The translations under genes and the position numbers were made by a program. This document shows positions 26,928 to 38,200 of a DNA stretch of 64,000 nucleotides, one piece after another. Numbering within the stretch: position 1 is the first letter of the stretch; each line of letters begins with the position of its first letter. This DNA is from Bacteroidota bacterium (GTDB lineage: Bacteria > Bacteroidota > Bacteroidia > Bacteroidales > Bacteroidaceae). The notes under the pieces are model-generated. The model did no database searches, was not told where the DNA came from, and saw only the letters and a list, made by a program, of their open reading frames with translations. The stretch spans positions 1-64,000 of the forward strand of contig JAEXAJ010000058.1 of assembly GCA_023458215.1 (NCBI GenBank), read 5' to 3'.

Positions 26928-28253
26928 ATGGTTCCGAATATCAGTTCCGGCAGTTCCTTCTACGGAGTGATTGCCTACAATAAAATCAAGACGGATGACG
27001 GTACGGCCAAGGTGCTTTGACATCCCCGAATCGCAGCGGACAAGTACGGAAACGTCCCGATTGAGAACTGCGTGCAGGCGTTCGAGCCTTACACAGCACT
27101 CAATACGCACGTCAAGAAGCCTGTTATCCACATCTCGCTGAACCCATCCCCGAAAGACATTCTTTCTGAGGAACAGCTTACGGCGTTGGCTAGTGAGTTC
27201 ATGGAGAAGTTCGGTTACGGAAACCAGCCGTACATTGTCTGGCTGCACGAGGACATCGACCGCAAGCACCTGCACATCGTATCGGTACGCATCAATGAGA
27301 AAGGTATCAAGATAGACCATAACCGGGAGGCCATCCGTGCGCAGAATATCTGTCGGGAAATGGAAGTCCGCCACGGTCTGCATCCAACTATCAGTGAGAA
27401 AGGCGAGAAAGAACTTCTCACCTTGCAAAAGGTGGATTATCCTAAAGGCGAGGTAAAGGAGCAGGTGAAGCACACCGCCCGTACTTTATTGGAATGCTAT
27501 AACGTCCACTCCCTCTCGGAATATAATACACTATTGAACCTCTACAACGTAACCGCTTATGAAGTAAGGGGAAATGTGAATGGCAAGGAGTATCATGGTA
27601 TCATGTATGGTGCGTTGAACGATAAGGGGGAACAGGTCGGCACAACTTTCAAATCCAGCAAGTTAGGAAAGCCATTCGGTTACGAGGCCTTGCAGGATAA
27701 CTTCACCCGTTCCACCGAGCGGGTAAAGAAGAACGGGCTGGCCGACCGGACACGGCAGGAAATCACGAAAGCCATGCAGGGCCTAGGTACGAAAGATGAT
27801 TTTGCCGCAAGGCTGAAGAAAGCGGACATTGAGGTGGTTTACCGTATCAACACCGAAGGGCGTTTGTACGGTATCACTTTCATCGACCATACGAACCGGA
27901 CCGTCTTCAACGGCTCCCGTTTGGGCAAAGGTTTCTCGGCAAACGTCTTTAATGAGTTGTTCAACAATCCTGAAGCCGACCGTGAGCGATTGATACCGCC
28001 GCTTCAACCGATTGCAGAAATGTCTCGTAAGCAATCTACCGAGACTTATACGGAGAACGACCAACAACGGGAAGATCAGCAGACGAATGACCGACCGTCC
28101 GAACCCTTTGAAAAGTGGGATGAGTATTCTGCCCTCGGTGCTGTTGATATTCTGTCCGACCTGCTGGAGGACGACCATACCCGTGAATACATCGACCCCG
28201 CCTTCCGCTTCGGACGCAAGAGAAAGAAGAAGAAGCGAAGACCACGATTATAA
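26928..28253 (+). CDS. mobB: MobB relaxase with in-frame TGA at codon 31
   Basis: 441 codons when the TGA at 27018-27020 is translated. N-terminal SSFYGVIAYNK contains candidate catalytic tyrosines (12 and 17), followed by GTAKVL-x-HPRI at the TGA. The relaxase core has HISLNPSP and the metal-binding HEDIDRKHLHIV (the His-x-Asp...His-x-His pattern). The C-terminal part is charged and ends in a Lys/Arg tail. It nicks oriT and pilots the strand. Terminating at codon 31 removes everything but the presumed tyrosines. It begins 4 bp after mobA. Confidence 0.88.
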
Positions 28254-28285
28254 TTATCATAAGTTGAATTTTAAAAATTACGATT

Positions 28286-30301
28286 ATGCAAAATGAAGAT
28301 GATTTAAGAGGATTGGCCAAAGTCACCGACTTTATGAGGGCCATCAGTTTTCTATTTATGGCGATACACATCTATTGGTTCTGTTTCGGTTGGCTGCATG
28401 AGATGGGCTGAACGCTCGGTATTGTGGACCGGATACTTTCCAATTTCCAGCGGACCACGGGATTGTTCTCGTCCATTCTCTACACCAAATTATTCTGCAT
28501 ACTCTTCCTCGGCCTGTCGTGCATGGGTAACAAGGGAGTGAAGAAGCATGAAATCACATGGAGGCAGATTATCATCGCCGCCATCACAGGTACTATCCTG
28601 TTTTTCTTTAATTGGTGGCTGCTATCGGTAGATGCCACGTCAGGCGTATGCGCCTTGCTTTATACCTCTACATTGATAAGTGGTTTCCTCTGTCTGCTGG
28701 CCTCCGGTTTGTGGATAAGCCGGTTATTGAAGAACAACCTCTTAGAGGATGTCTTCAATACCGAGAATGAGTCATTTATGCAGGAAACAAAGTTGATGGA
28801 GAACGAGTATTCCATCAACCTCCCTACCAAATTCTGGTACAGGAAAAAGGAATGGGAGGGTTGGATAAACGTAGTGAACCCGTTCAGAGCAAGTATGATT
28901 TTAGGCACACCCGGTTCGGGTAAATCCTATGCGGTAGTAAATAACTACATAAAGCAGGCCATCGAGAAATCCTATGCACTTTACATTTATGACTTCAAGT
29001 TCGATGACCTTTCGGTTATTGCTTACAACCACCTGTTGAAGTATAGGCACAGGTATAAGATACCACCCAAGTTCTACGTGATAAACTTCGATAACCCAAG
29101 ACAGAGCCACCGATGCAACCCGTTAGCACCGGACCTGATGACGGACATCTCGGATGCTTACGAATCAAGCTACACCATCATGCTGAACCTCAATAAAAGT
29201 TGGGTGCAAAAGCAGGGAGACTTCTTCGTGGAATCCCCTATCGTACTCTTTACGGCGATTATATGGTTTTTGAAAATTTTCGAGAACGGCAAGTATTGCA
29301 CATTCCCTCATGCCATTGAATTGTTGAATAAAAGGTATGAGGATGTTTTCACCATCCTAACCAGCTATCCCGAGTTGGAGAATTATCTCTCGCCTTTTAT
29401 CGACGCATGGAAAGGCGGAGCTGCCGAACAGTTGAACGGTCAGATAGCATCGGCCAAGATACCGCTTTCCCGATTGATAAGCCCGCAGCTTTATTGGGTC
29501 ATGTCCGGCAGTGACTTCACATTGGATATTAATAATCCGAAAGAGCCAAAGGTATTATGTGTTGGTAACAATCCCGATAGAATCTCCATTTATGGGGCGG
29601 CCCTCGGACTGTACAACTCGCGCATCGTGAAGCTCATCAACAAGAAGAAGCAACTCAAAAGTTGCGTCATCATTGATGAATTACCCACGATATTCTTCAA
29701 AGGGCTGGATAATCTGATTGCCACAGCACGAAGTAACAAGGTTGCGGTTGTCTTAGGTTTTCAGGATTTCAGCCAGTTAAAACGCGACTATGGTGACAAA
29801 GAGGCTGCCGTAATCATGTCCACAGTCGGCAATGTCTTTAGCGGGCAAGTCGTAGGTGAAACGGCCAAATCTCTTTCCGAACGCTTCGGTAAAATCCTGC
29901 AAAGACGAGAGTCCATGAGCATCAACCGCAACGATACCTCAACCTCAATCAGTACGCAGCTGGATAGCCTGATACCCGCCAGTAAAATCAGTACGCTATC
30001 ACAAGGAATGTTTGTCGGCGCAGTAGCGGATAACTTCGGTGAAACCATCGACCAGAAAATCTTCCATGCGCAGATTGTGGTAGACAACGATGCCGTACAA
30101 TGTGAAACCGCCGCCTACCAGCCCATCCCCGAAATCAGCAGCTTCCTGGACGAGAATGGCAACGACACGATGGAGCAGCAGATACAGGCTAACTATCGGC
30201 AGATCAAGCAGGATATTGTGGAGTTGGTGGAAAGGGAGTTGATTCGGATTGAGAATGATCCGAAGCTCAAGCATTTGTTGGGAGGGGAACGAGAGAATTA
30301 A
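28286..30301 (+). CDS. mobC: MobC coupling protein (VirD4/TraG-like), in-frame TGA at codon 42
   Basis: 671 codons when the TGA at 28409-28411 is translated. Start: MQNEDDLRGLAKVTDFMRA, membrane segment IHIYWFCFGWLHEMG, then the TGA, then TLGIVDRILSNFQ and three further membrane segments. The ATPase core has Walker A GTPGSGKSYAV, NPLAPD and Walker B CVIIDELPTIFF, as in Bacteroides mobilization coupling proteins (YWSxG...RTxGLFSS). It carries the relaxosome to the TraG channel. The TGA lies in a periplasmic loop before the second membrane segment. Confidence 0.9.
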
Positions 30302-30309
30302 AGTATAAA

Positions 30310-30355
30310 ATTACTCTATAGATGCAGAATTTATGTTCTGCATCTATAGAGTAAT
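30310..30355. terminator. 20-bp perfect hairpin between convergent genes
   Basis: ATTACTCTATAGATGCAGAA (30310-30329) and its exact complement (30336-30355) with a TTTATG loop. It lies between mobC and the convergent S1-repeat gene and serves probably as a terminator in both directions. The 20-bp stem without a mismatch is longer than usual and lacks a T tract. Confidence 0.65.
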
Positions 30356-30391
30356 TACCATATCATACATATTTTCGAATATAATTAAATA

Positions 30392-32920
30392 TTATTCGTC
30401 AGTCAATATCATATACTCTTGTGAAAGACTCGTAGGTCTAACAGATATAGCATCTCCTATATTGTACTTCTTTGTTGTTTCTAAAATAGCTTCAATCCAT
30501 ATATTTTCAAGTAATACAATGTAACATTTTTCCTTAAATCCAATAACATATCCTGTATATGATATTTGGTACGAGGAATTACTTTTCCTATCACGATTGT
30601 TAGTTAGTAGCTGTCTTAAACTCAATAATATCATATTCTTATCCAAATTTATATCTTTAATTATCAATGGACAAGATTGTAATTTATGAAATATTGGTAT
30701 CATTGAGTCTATATAACAAATATTGCTAACTTCATTTCTAAACAATAATGCTTCATATATTTTTCCTTGTTTATCCTTTATTTCAAAAGCAATACACTCG
30801 TCTGATTTGTTCGCAATTTTCAACCGAGATAATGTTTGCCCTATTTGGAAACTTCTCATAAAAGCATCAAGAGGATGCTTTATTAGTGGTTTAAAACTTC
30901 CAATAAAAGACAGACTTTCTTTCCCCATGTCTTTAATATAAACCTGATATTTACGTTTCAGTTTGTATTTAAAATAATTTTCACCTATATGGGTTTCAGA
31001 TTTCGGAATGAATACTCTAAATTTACTTTCTATATAACCAATTATACCATAAGAATTTTCTTCAATTAATAAGACTTCGGCTTTAAAATTGTTATTACTT
31101 AGAGCTATTTTGTATTCTTCGTAAGGATTGATTTCGCTTTTAAGTGTCAATATAATAACTCTATTGCTGTAATCTATTCTTTTGATCTTACATTTTATAT
31201 TAGTATTTAATTTGAATGACTTTTTTAAGTAGTCTGTTTCTTTATCAAACCATGAAAGTTCCGAATAAGGAAGTACAGCTGTTACCCCTTCGCATATTTC
31301 TGATATAATACAAGTATCTTCTTTTTTAAGGATAATACAATTAACATCCTGATTGATTTTAAATTGTAAATCATCCCAAGGATCTGGCAAATCTTTCAAT
31401 GCTAAAATTAGCATATTATTAATATAGTCAATTTCTTTTACGTAAAATATATAAGTATCTCCTATTTTATATTTATTATGTAAAAAGATAAACTTACTGT
31501 ATGTTATATATTTTCTATAAGCTATTGCTTTTGTTTGAGAAAGAGGTAATTCTAAACAAATATAGTCATCTTCAATTTTTACTACCTTTGCTTCTTCTTC
31601 TTTGCCTACTTCATATGAACTATTTACCATTCTCTCTGGGTCACTATTGGTTCCAATCAAAGAACATTCCACACTTCCGTCAGTAAGAATTGCCATTGGT
31701 CTTAATTGCATAGTAACTCCTACAGTAAAATAGTGTTGCAATTTTACATTTTGTATATTACTTATTTGGTTATAATTTACAAAACCTTTTACCTCGTTTA
31801 TTATACATTCAATTCTTTGTGGTTTAATATGCGTAATAATACCTTCTATGCAATCACTATTTTGGATTGCTTCCTGAATAAAAGAATATGTTTTTGCCAT
31901 ATCTCCATTTTTGTCAACTTCAATACAATAGCAAATACTATCTCGCCCTTCTTTATCTCGATATTTCTGAGGTCCATTTAATAAATTATAATTTCCACTT
32001 TCCAATAATTCCCTAAATACGCTTTCTAAAATATCTATTTTTTCATTTCTTGCAAGTAAATAAAATGTTGTTATACCTTTTGCAAATCCTTCTCTTATCC
32101 TTCTTACATAAGGTTTTACTCCACTACCCCAAAATGTATCTAATCTGGCAACAAGTAATACTCCTATTTTTATATTACTTTTATTTAATTGCAACTGAGT
32201 ATAATCATCAGGTTCACGAGTTGCTATATTATAAATAAAATTCAAAAAGGCCACAGATTCATTATGATAATCCTCATTAGGAATTCTGCCACATAGTTTG
32301 TCACCCCAGATAGAATACTCTCGCAACAACAATCTTGTAAACAATCCAGAATCATCAATTAATTCAATTTTATTCACATCCTCTTTTATGCTTTCTATAT
32401 TCTCAACGTTCTCAGCAATAAATTGGCTTATCAAGAATCTATTATTAGGAATATTCAACAATACCTTTCTGACCACAGCAAAATCTATGGCTTTTTTAAT
32501 AGTTGGAGCGATGAATGGAATAGCCGTAGGAAGTACTGCTTTTTGAACATAAGATGTAGTTATATTTATAATATTCCTTGTATTGTCATGATTAAACTTT
32601 AGCTTAACTATAGCTTCTCCTTCTTTTAACTGAACAAATTCATTTTCTTTAACCCAATCGATAGATAGTGCCGGTAGATTTAACTCTGGAGCTTCTTTTG
32701 ATATTTGCTTCAATGTCTTATCACAAATAGACTCTATTTTATTTTTTATAGAACTTCGTTTGCACCAACCAATACTTTTCCCTATATAATATTGAATATC
32801 TCCAAGTATTGATTTGAAATTGTCATACCATATTATTATAGCCAATAATAACATAATAATTATGATTGATATACCAGTAAAGCCATATTCTTTGGCTAAT
32901 TTTAATATATTATCTTCCAT
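30392..32920 (-). CDS. Membrane-anchored multi-S1-repeat protein
   Basis: 842 residues. One N-terminal membrane helix (about residues 15-34, GISIIIIMLLLAIIIWY), then an alpha/beta region (about 60-340) without a recognised family, then a C-terminal series of S1-like OB modules of about 75-90 residues (starting near 360: GIITHIKPQRIECII; 450; 530: VNCIILKKEDTC; 620; 700; 780). S1 domains bind RNA, and their lines GxVxxI, ...LPYSELSW and later ILTLKSE are visible. The gene is strongly AT-rich compared with tra/mob neighbours and is an insertion between mobC and the DUF3945 operon. It overlaps the zinc-ribbon gene by 11 bp. It may be a defence or RNA-targeting cargo system; no known system is recognised. 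Confidence 0.7.
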   Translation of the reverse strand: MEDNILKLAKEYGFTGISIIIIMLLLAIIIWYDNFKSILGDIQYYIGKSIGWCKRSSIKNKIESICDKTLKQISKEAPELNLPALSIDWVKENEFVQLKEGEAIVKLKFNHDNTRNIINITTSYVQKAVLPTAIPFIAPTIKKAIDFAVVRKVLLNIPNNRFLISQFIAENVENIESIKEDVNKIELIDDSGLFTRLLLREYSIWGDKLCGRIPNEDYHNESVAFLNFIYNIATREPDDYTQLQLNKSNIKIGVLLVARLDTFWGSGVKPYVRRIREGFAKGITTFYLLARNEKIDILESVFRELLESGNYNLLNGPQKYRDKEGRDSICYCIEVDKNGDMAKTYSFIQEAIQNSDCIEGIITHIKPQRIECIINEVKGFVNYNQISNIQNVKLQHYFTVGVTMQLRPMAILTDGSVECSLIGTNSDPERMVNSSYEVGKEEEAKVVKIEDDYICLELPLSQTKAIAYRKYITYSKFIFLHNKYKIGDTYIFYVKEIDYINNMLILALKDLPDPWDDLQFKINQDVNCIILKKEDTCIISEICEGVTAVLPYSELSWFDKETDYLKKSFKLNTNIKCKIKRIDYSNRVIILTLKSEINPYEEYKIALSNNNFKAEVLLIEENSYGIIGYIESKFRVFIPKSETHIGENYFKYKLKRKYQVYIKDMGKESLSFIGSFKPLIKHPLDAFMRSFQIGQTLSRLKIANKSDECIAFEIKDKQGKIYEALLFRNEVSNICYIDSMIPIFHKLQSCPLIIKDINLDKNMILLSLRQLLTNNRDRKSNSSYQISYTGYVIGFKEKCYIVLLENIWIEAILETTKKYNIGDAISVRPTSLSQEYMILTDE

Positions 32921-33146
32921 CCTTTTCGTAGTGTTTTTTCAAACAATCAATATCATCACAATAAAAAGAAACCTTGAGACCTTCTGGCGTTTTCATTGGT
33001 AGCATTAGTCCTATATTATCTATAGTGATAATATTTCCACAATTGACGCAAAAAAGTTCTCCTTTAAGTAGTTGTTCGAACTGAACAGTTCGCTTTAACA
33101 AATTTTCCACATCAGTATCTAAAATGGCTTTTATTCTCTGTTTCAT
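32910..33146 (-). CDS. Small zinc-ribbon protein, partner of S1-repeat gene
   Basis: 78 residues from MKQRIKAIL. Two cysteine pairs, CVNC (ELFCVNCGNI) and CDDIDC (FYCDDIDCLKKHY), form a zinc ribbon. An upstream in-frame extension to 33209 is a hydrophobic AT-rich run and probably not translated. It overlaps the S1-repeat gene by 11 bp and the two probably form one operon with the promoter between 33147 and 33480. Function unknown. Confidence 0.65.
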   Translation of the reverse strand: MKQRIKAILDTDVENLLKRTVQFEQLLKGELFCVNCGNIITIDNIGLMLPMKTPEGLKVSFYCDDIDCLKKHYEKDGR

Positions 33147-33340
33147 GTATCTTCCGTTATTTTCTGGTTTATATATGATGATTAATATTATAAAGATAAA
33201 GATAATCATTTAATTGACACAAAAAATAAAAGCAGAGCTTGTTTTTTTGTTATATTTAACAATTAGCTTATTCCGAGTTCTTTCTAAAATCTCCCTTAGG
33301 ATTCTGTTTGTCTATTTTGTAGATATTCTAATTATACATA

Positions 33341-33370
33341 TTCCGCCACTTCCCGCCATCTCCCGCCAAC
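33341..33370. repeat. Three 10-bp phased CCGCCA repeats
   Basis: TTCCGCCACT, TCCCGCCATC and TCCCGCCAAC follow at 10-bp spacing, 116-145 bp before the DUF3945 start. The inverse complement TGGCGGGA appears twice, also 10 bp apart, at 26219-26237 upstream of mobA. Shared operator-like elements of the mob and helicase units. The 33147-33485 gap otherwise shows only AT-rich sequence and a weak -7-like TATCTTCG near 33418. Confidence 0.55.
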
Positions 33371-33485
33371 CATTTCCTATCACCATAAAAACGTAATATC
33401 CTGCTTTTTAATGCCATATCTTCGCAGCCACGGGCTAAAGTCTTCCCGTATAAATCAATTATTCTATCACTTAAATTTTCAATGT

Positions 33486-34772
33486 ATGGCTAAAAAGAAG
33501 CAAGAACAAGAAGAGGTGAAGGACGAGCACGTAATGGCAGTCCTTGACAAAAGAACGAACAAGACGGCGGTTGTCTCAAAGATGAACGAGAACGACGGTA
33601 GTATCGAGGTGGTGTCTCCCGACAAGAAAAACAACCCTGATTATCTCAAACTCGACAAGACCACACCGCTGGCGCTTTTCTTCTCCAATTTCAAAAATCA
33701 GTATGACAATCCCAGCAGTTTCAGTTTCTTTCTTATACCGTTGGTATTATTAGAGAAAACTCTTAATGCAGTAGTGCAAATTCGAAAAGGAGAAGATCCC
33801 GGCATGGACGGAAAGAAATTAGTGGAGAACAGTGAACTGAACGGTGAAGGGCGTATCGCCAAACTCGCACGGCGTTATAAATTCGACGAACATCAATTAC
33901 CGTGGAAAGACCTGAATGCTCTCGGCATCGACAAACAACTGCTATTTGAGAACCGTGCGATGGGCGAACTACTAAAAGGTAAAATCACCTCTACTGCTTT
34001 CCCTATCAGTAAGGAGGTAAACGGTGAGCGAAAAGAGATGGGCGAAGCCTGTTTCATTTGCGTAAAAGGCGAGAGCGGAAAGGTACAATTGAAAACACTA
34101 AGCCGACTTGACACGCCACAATTTGAGCAGTCAGCCTACAAGGGTGTCTTCTCAGATGCCGAAAAAGACCAACTACGTGAAACCGGAACATTAGGAGCCA
34201 CCAAAGAAATGAAAGACTCCTTCACCGGAAAGGTATGTAATTGTTACGTCAGTTTCCACGAAGCGACCAATCGTATTATCACCATGCCCGTAGATGCTAT
34301 TAAGATACCTGATTATATCTACGGCAAACGATTGGATGATACCCAAAAGCAAACGTTAGCCAATGGTGGTCAGGTTCCTATCAATGACATCCAACGGAAA
34401 AACGATACGATGCTCTCCGGTGTAGCCTTTGTGGATGCTGCATCAAGAGATATCACATTCAAACAATCGGATGAAAAACTGCGAATCAGTGATACCATTC
34501 TCGGAGCGAAAGTAACACCCGAACAGAAGAAGATGCTAGAAAAGCACGAGATGGTTTTCATTGAGAATATGCGTAACCCCAGAACCAAACAGTTATTCTC
34601 CGATGACGTCCGTTTCAGTAACAAAAGTAACAATTTACTGATAGGCAAGAACGCCCGTGAATATAAACCGCAACTCACTGAAGGAAAGGAAAAGAAAACT
34701 CAGCAGAAAACAGCCCGTCACGTGGCCCCGTTCAAGGCGAAAACCAGCAAAAGCAAGCTCTCCATCGGTTAA
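33486..34772 (+). CDS. DUF3945/DUF4099-type element protein
   Basis: 428 residues from MAKKKQEQEE; the longer frame from 33411 has an unlikely N-terminus. It shows the typical element features: VLDKRTNKTAVVSKMNENDG near the start, LPWKDLNALGIDKQLL, and repeated DUF3945 modules of about 55 residues (LRETGTLGATKEMKD, LANGGQVPINDI, EKHEMVFIENM). The C-terminal tail is basic. These proteins accompany topoisomerase III or helicases on Bacteroidales elements; role unknown. All Trp codons are TGG. Confidence 0.82.
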   Translation: MAKKKQEQEEVKDEHVMAVLDKRTNKTAVVSKMNENDGSIEVVSPDKKNNPDYLKLDKTTPLALFFSNFKNQYDNPSSFSFFLIPLVLLEKTLNAVVQIRKGEDPGMDGKKLVENSELNGEGRIAKLARRYKFDEHQLPWKDLNALGIDKQLLFENRAMGELLKGKITSTAFPISKEVNGERKEMGEACFICVKGESGKVQLKTLSRLDTPQFEQSAYKGVFSDAEKDQLRETGTLGATKEMKDSFTGKVCNCYVSFHEATNRIITMPVDAIKIPDYIYGKRLDDTQKQTLANGGQVPINDIQRKNDTMLSGVAFVDAASRDITFKQSDEKLRISDTILGAKVTPEQKKMLEKHEMVFIENMRNPRTKQLFSDDVRFSNKSNNLLIGKNAREYKPQLTEGKEKKTQQKTARHVAPFKAKTSKSKLSIG

Positions 34773-34873
34773 TCCGCAAAGACTATTCATTAGATATGCC
34801 CGGTTGGTTTCAAACAAATCGGGTATATCATTATTAATCATTCATTTTAAACTCATCAAACAACGATACACGT

Positions 34874-35269
34874 ATGGACAAAGAAAGAAACGATATAGGA
34901 GAACTGTCATATTTTGAGGCGGCTCTCTTTCTTTTTTTAAAGGAGAGTCACCCAGTGTTAGCAGCAAATAAGAATCTAATCATGGCACGCGCCGATAGCG
35001 CAGCCGAGATCTACGAGCGTATGATACGCCACGGTCTTCCCATTGTACAGGCTTTGGAACTGGCAAACGCTGTTCTTTATCAAGACTTACGATTCTCAAA
35101 ATTCGATACTATTTTCGAAGTTGTCTCGGAATGGTTTCCTGAAGTAGTACCCCGTCAGCGTACTTCATTCTGCCTAAAGATACTGCCACTTTCCGAAGCC
35201 GTTTTTGATAAATATCCCATAAACGATGACTTCGAGACATCACCTTTATACCATACCCTCACGAACTGA
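34874..35269 (+). CDS. DUF1896 protein with frameshifted C-terminus
   Basis: 131 residues as read, belonging to DUF1896 (DIGELSYFEAALFLFLKES, ARADSAAEIYE, RFSKFDTIFEVVSEWFP). The frame ends at a TGA at 35267. In the next frame the expected family C-terminus is visible, [16 protein letters not shown], ending at TAA 35308-35310 and overlapping the ATG of the following helicase. A 1-bp loss near 35255-35262 explains it. So this TGA is not the native stop. Function of the family is unknown; it always precedes or accompanies the helicase. Confidence 0.8.
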   Translation: MDKERNDIGELSYFEAALFLFLKESHPVLAANKNLIMARADSAAEIYERMIRHGLPIVQALELANAVLYQDLRFSKFDTIFEVVSEWFPEVVPRQRTSFCLKILPLSEAVFDKYPINDDFETSPLYHTLTN

Positions 35270-35299
35270 CAGGTTTCATCCAAATTTATATCGAACAAC

Positions 35300-38200
35300 A
35301 TGGCCTATAATAAACGAAAACATCTGGCGGACAATATCGCAGCGCTAGAGTGTCTCTTCATGCGTCCCGATGCCTGCGCCACCGAAAAGGGGCGCAATAT
35401 ACTGAAAGCCTATTCCGGCTTCGGAGGATTAAAGTGTATTCTCAATCCGGCGGAAAGTGATACGGATATAGAGAAATGAAGGACGGAGAAGGAGTTATTC
35501 CCGCAGGTTCGCTTATTGCACGGGTTATTACAGGAATATTCCGCAAACGAACAGGAATACAAACAATATGTCCAAAGTCTAAAAAACTCAGTACTGACTG
35601 CCTTTTATACACCGGATGAAGTGGTAAAGGCTATCAGCGAGTCTTTGCAGGAAAGTGGAGTCACTCCGCAGCGGTTCCTCGACCCGTCAGCAGGTATGGG
35701 CATTTTTGCGGAACGGTTCAGAGAGGGTACGGAAGCGATGGAAATCCATAGTTTTGAGAAAGATAAGTTGACGGGAAGACTTCTTTCGACCCTCTGCCCG
35801 CAGGATAACGTGATGATTGACAGTTTCCAGTCTATCCAACCACACTATATAAATTATTTCGATGTTATATCTTCCAATATCCCATTCGGAGACACCAAAG
35901 TCTATGACCGTGATTTTGATAAGAGTAATGACGAGGTACGAAGATTCGCTCTCGGTGCAGTGCATAATTATTTCTTCTTGAAAGGTGTAGATGCACTCCG
36001 TGAAGGGGGAATATTGGCTTACATTACCAGTACCGGTGTAATGGATTCCGTGCGTAACCGTCCCGTCCGTGAATGGTTGATGCAGCATACCCGTCTTATT
36101 TCCACCGTCCGTCTGCCGGATAATCTTTTTGCCAATGCGGGAACACAGGTAGGTAGCGACCTGATTATCCTACAAAAGGATACTGGAAAACAGGGATTGA
36201 CGGAAGCGGAACGAAATTTTATAGAGACACGAACTTTGTCTGATGGCATCAACATTAACAATGCTTATAAAGAACTGGACCATGTAATTTATACGTCCGT
36301 CAAAAAGGGAATAAACATGTACGGCCAACCCGCCATGAATTTCATTCACGATGGGGGCTTGGAAAAAATTGGTAATACTTTAAAGGCAATGCTCGTAAAG
36401 GATATAAACCAAAATTTAGACCTTCAACTTTATGGAAGTAACCGGATACAACAAAAGCAAGAGGAAACTAAACAGACAGAATTCATTCCTCAGGAAGAGA
36501 AACAGCTTTCTCCTTTTCGGTCCTATGAACCTGCGCTCAACCTGTTCGAGGCTTTTCAGAATGAAGAGACGGAACGGCAACAACCCGAACCACAACGTAT
36601 CATGCCCCGAAAATCCCGCTCCAAGGAGAATCAACCAGAAATGTTTGACCTGTTCTCTCAAGGAAATCTTTTTGAAGAAGCACAGGAGGAAACCTTTTCG
36701 GATGAAATAAAATCCGAAGAAGAAAAACGATGGGAAGACCGGAGGCAAGTAATAGAGGAAGAAAGAAAGAGGCAAATGGAACCTCATCCGTTTACAGGAG
36801 ACATATTGCCGGAATACAAGAATGGCTCATTGGTGAAAGAAGGTGAGCAGTATGGCTATATGCGCGGATTAAATACTCCGGTGGTAAGTTTCCATCCCTT
36901 GAAGCTGACCGTCACCCAGCAATATCGTGCCGCTTATTATATTCCTTTGCGGGAGGCCTACCACAAGCTTTATAATAAGGAAGCGGAAACAGAAGCCGAA
37001 CAGCCGGAACTTCGGGAAGAACTGAACAAACAGTACGACCGTTTTTCCCGTATGTTCGGTTCCATCAATGGTAAAGACAACTCCAAATTTATTCTTATGG
37101 ATGCAGGAGGGCGGGAAATGCTGGCTTTGGAACGGTTTGTAAATGGAAAAAGTCAGAAAGCCGATATATTCTCCGTACCCGTTTCTTTCAACCCGAACGA
37201 GACGGTTCATGTAGACACCGCAGAGGAAGCACTTGTCGCCTCGCTCAACAAATTCGGTGAAGTAAATCTGGACTATATGAAAGACTTGTCGGATATTGAA
37301 AAGGATGATTTGCTGCATCAACTCAGGAACCGCCTGTTCTATAATCCCATGATGAAGAATTATGAAATTAAGGACCGCTTTGTATCAGGAAATGTGGTGG
37401 CCAAAGCAGATTGGATAGAGGAGTATCTCAGAACCCATCCCGAAGACGAGGAGAGCCGGACTTCCTTAGAGGTATTAAAGGAGTCATTCCCCGAACCCAT
37501 CATTTTTGACCTGATTGATTTCAACCTCGGAGAAAGGTGGCTTCCGACCGCTATCTATGAAGAATTTGCCGAATACCTGTTCCAGACAAAAGTGTCAATT
37601 CATTATACGGAAAGTATAGATGAGTTTAGTGTCAGTTGCAAAGAAGCCAATGCCAATATTACGGACAAGTATTTCGTAAAAGGCGAAGGCCGTAACTTTT
37701 ATGGAAACGACTTGCTAAAGCATGCACTTCACAATACCGTTCCGGACATTACCAAAACAGTGGAAGACGAGGAAGGCAACAAGAGAAAAGAACGTGATGC
37801 CGATGCCATACAGCTTGCCGACGCAAAAATCAATGAGATACGCGGTGCTTTTACCGGTTGGTTGAATGAGCAACTTCCCCAATTCAAGCAGGAACTTGCG
37901 GACAGGTATAACCATAAGTTCAATTGCTTTGTGCGTCCCGCCTACGACGGTTCACACCAGACATTCCCGTTCCTTGACCTCAAAGGTTTGGGTATTCAAT
38001 CATTGTACAATAGCCAGAAGAATGCCGCATGGATGTTGATACAAAACGGTGGTGGTATCATCGACCATGCCGTAGGAACGGGGAAAACGCTCATCATGTG
38101 TATCAGTGCTTTTGAAATGAAACGCCTCGGATTAGCCAACAAGCCAATGATAATTGGGTTGAAGAGCAATGTGCATGAAATAGCGGACACATTCAAACAA

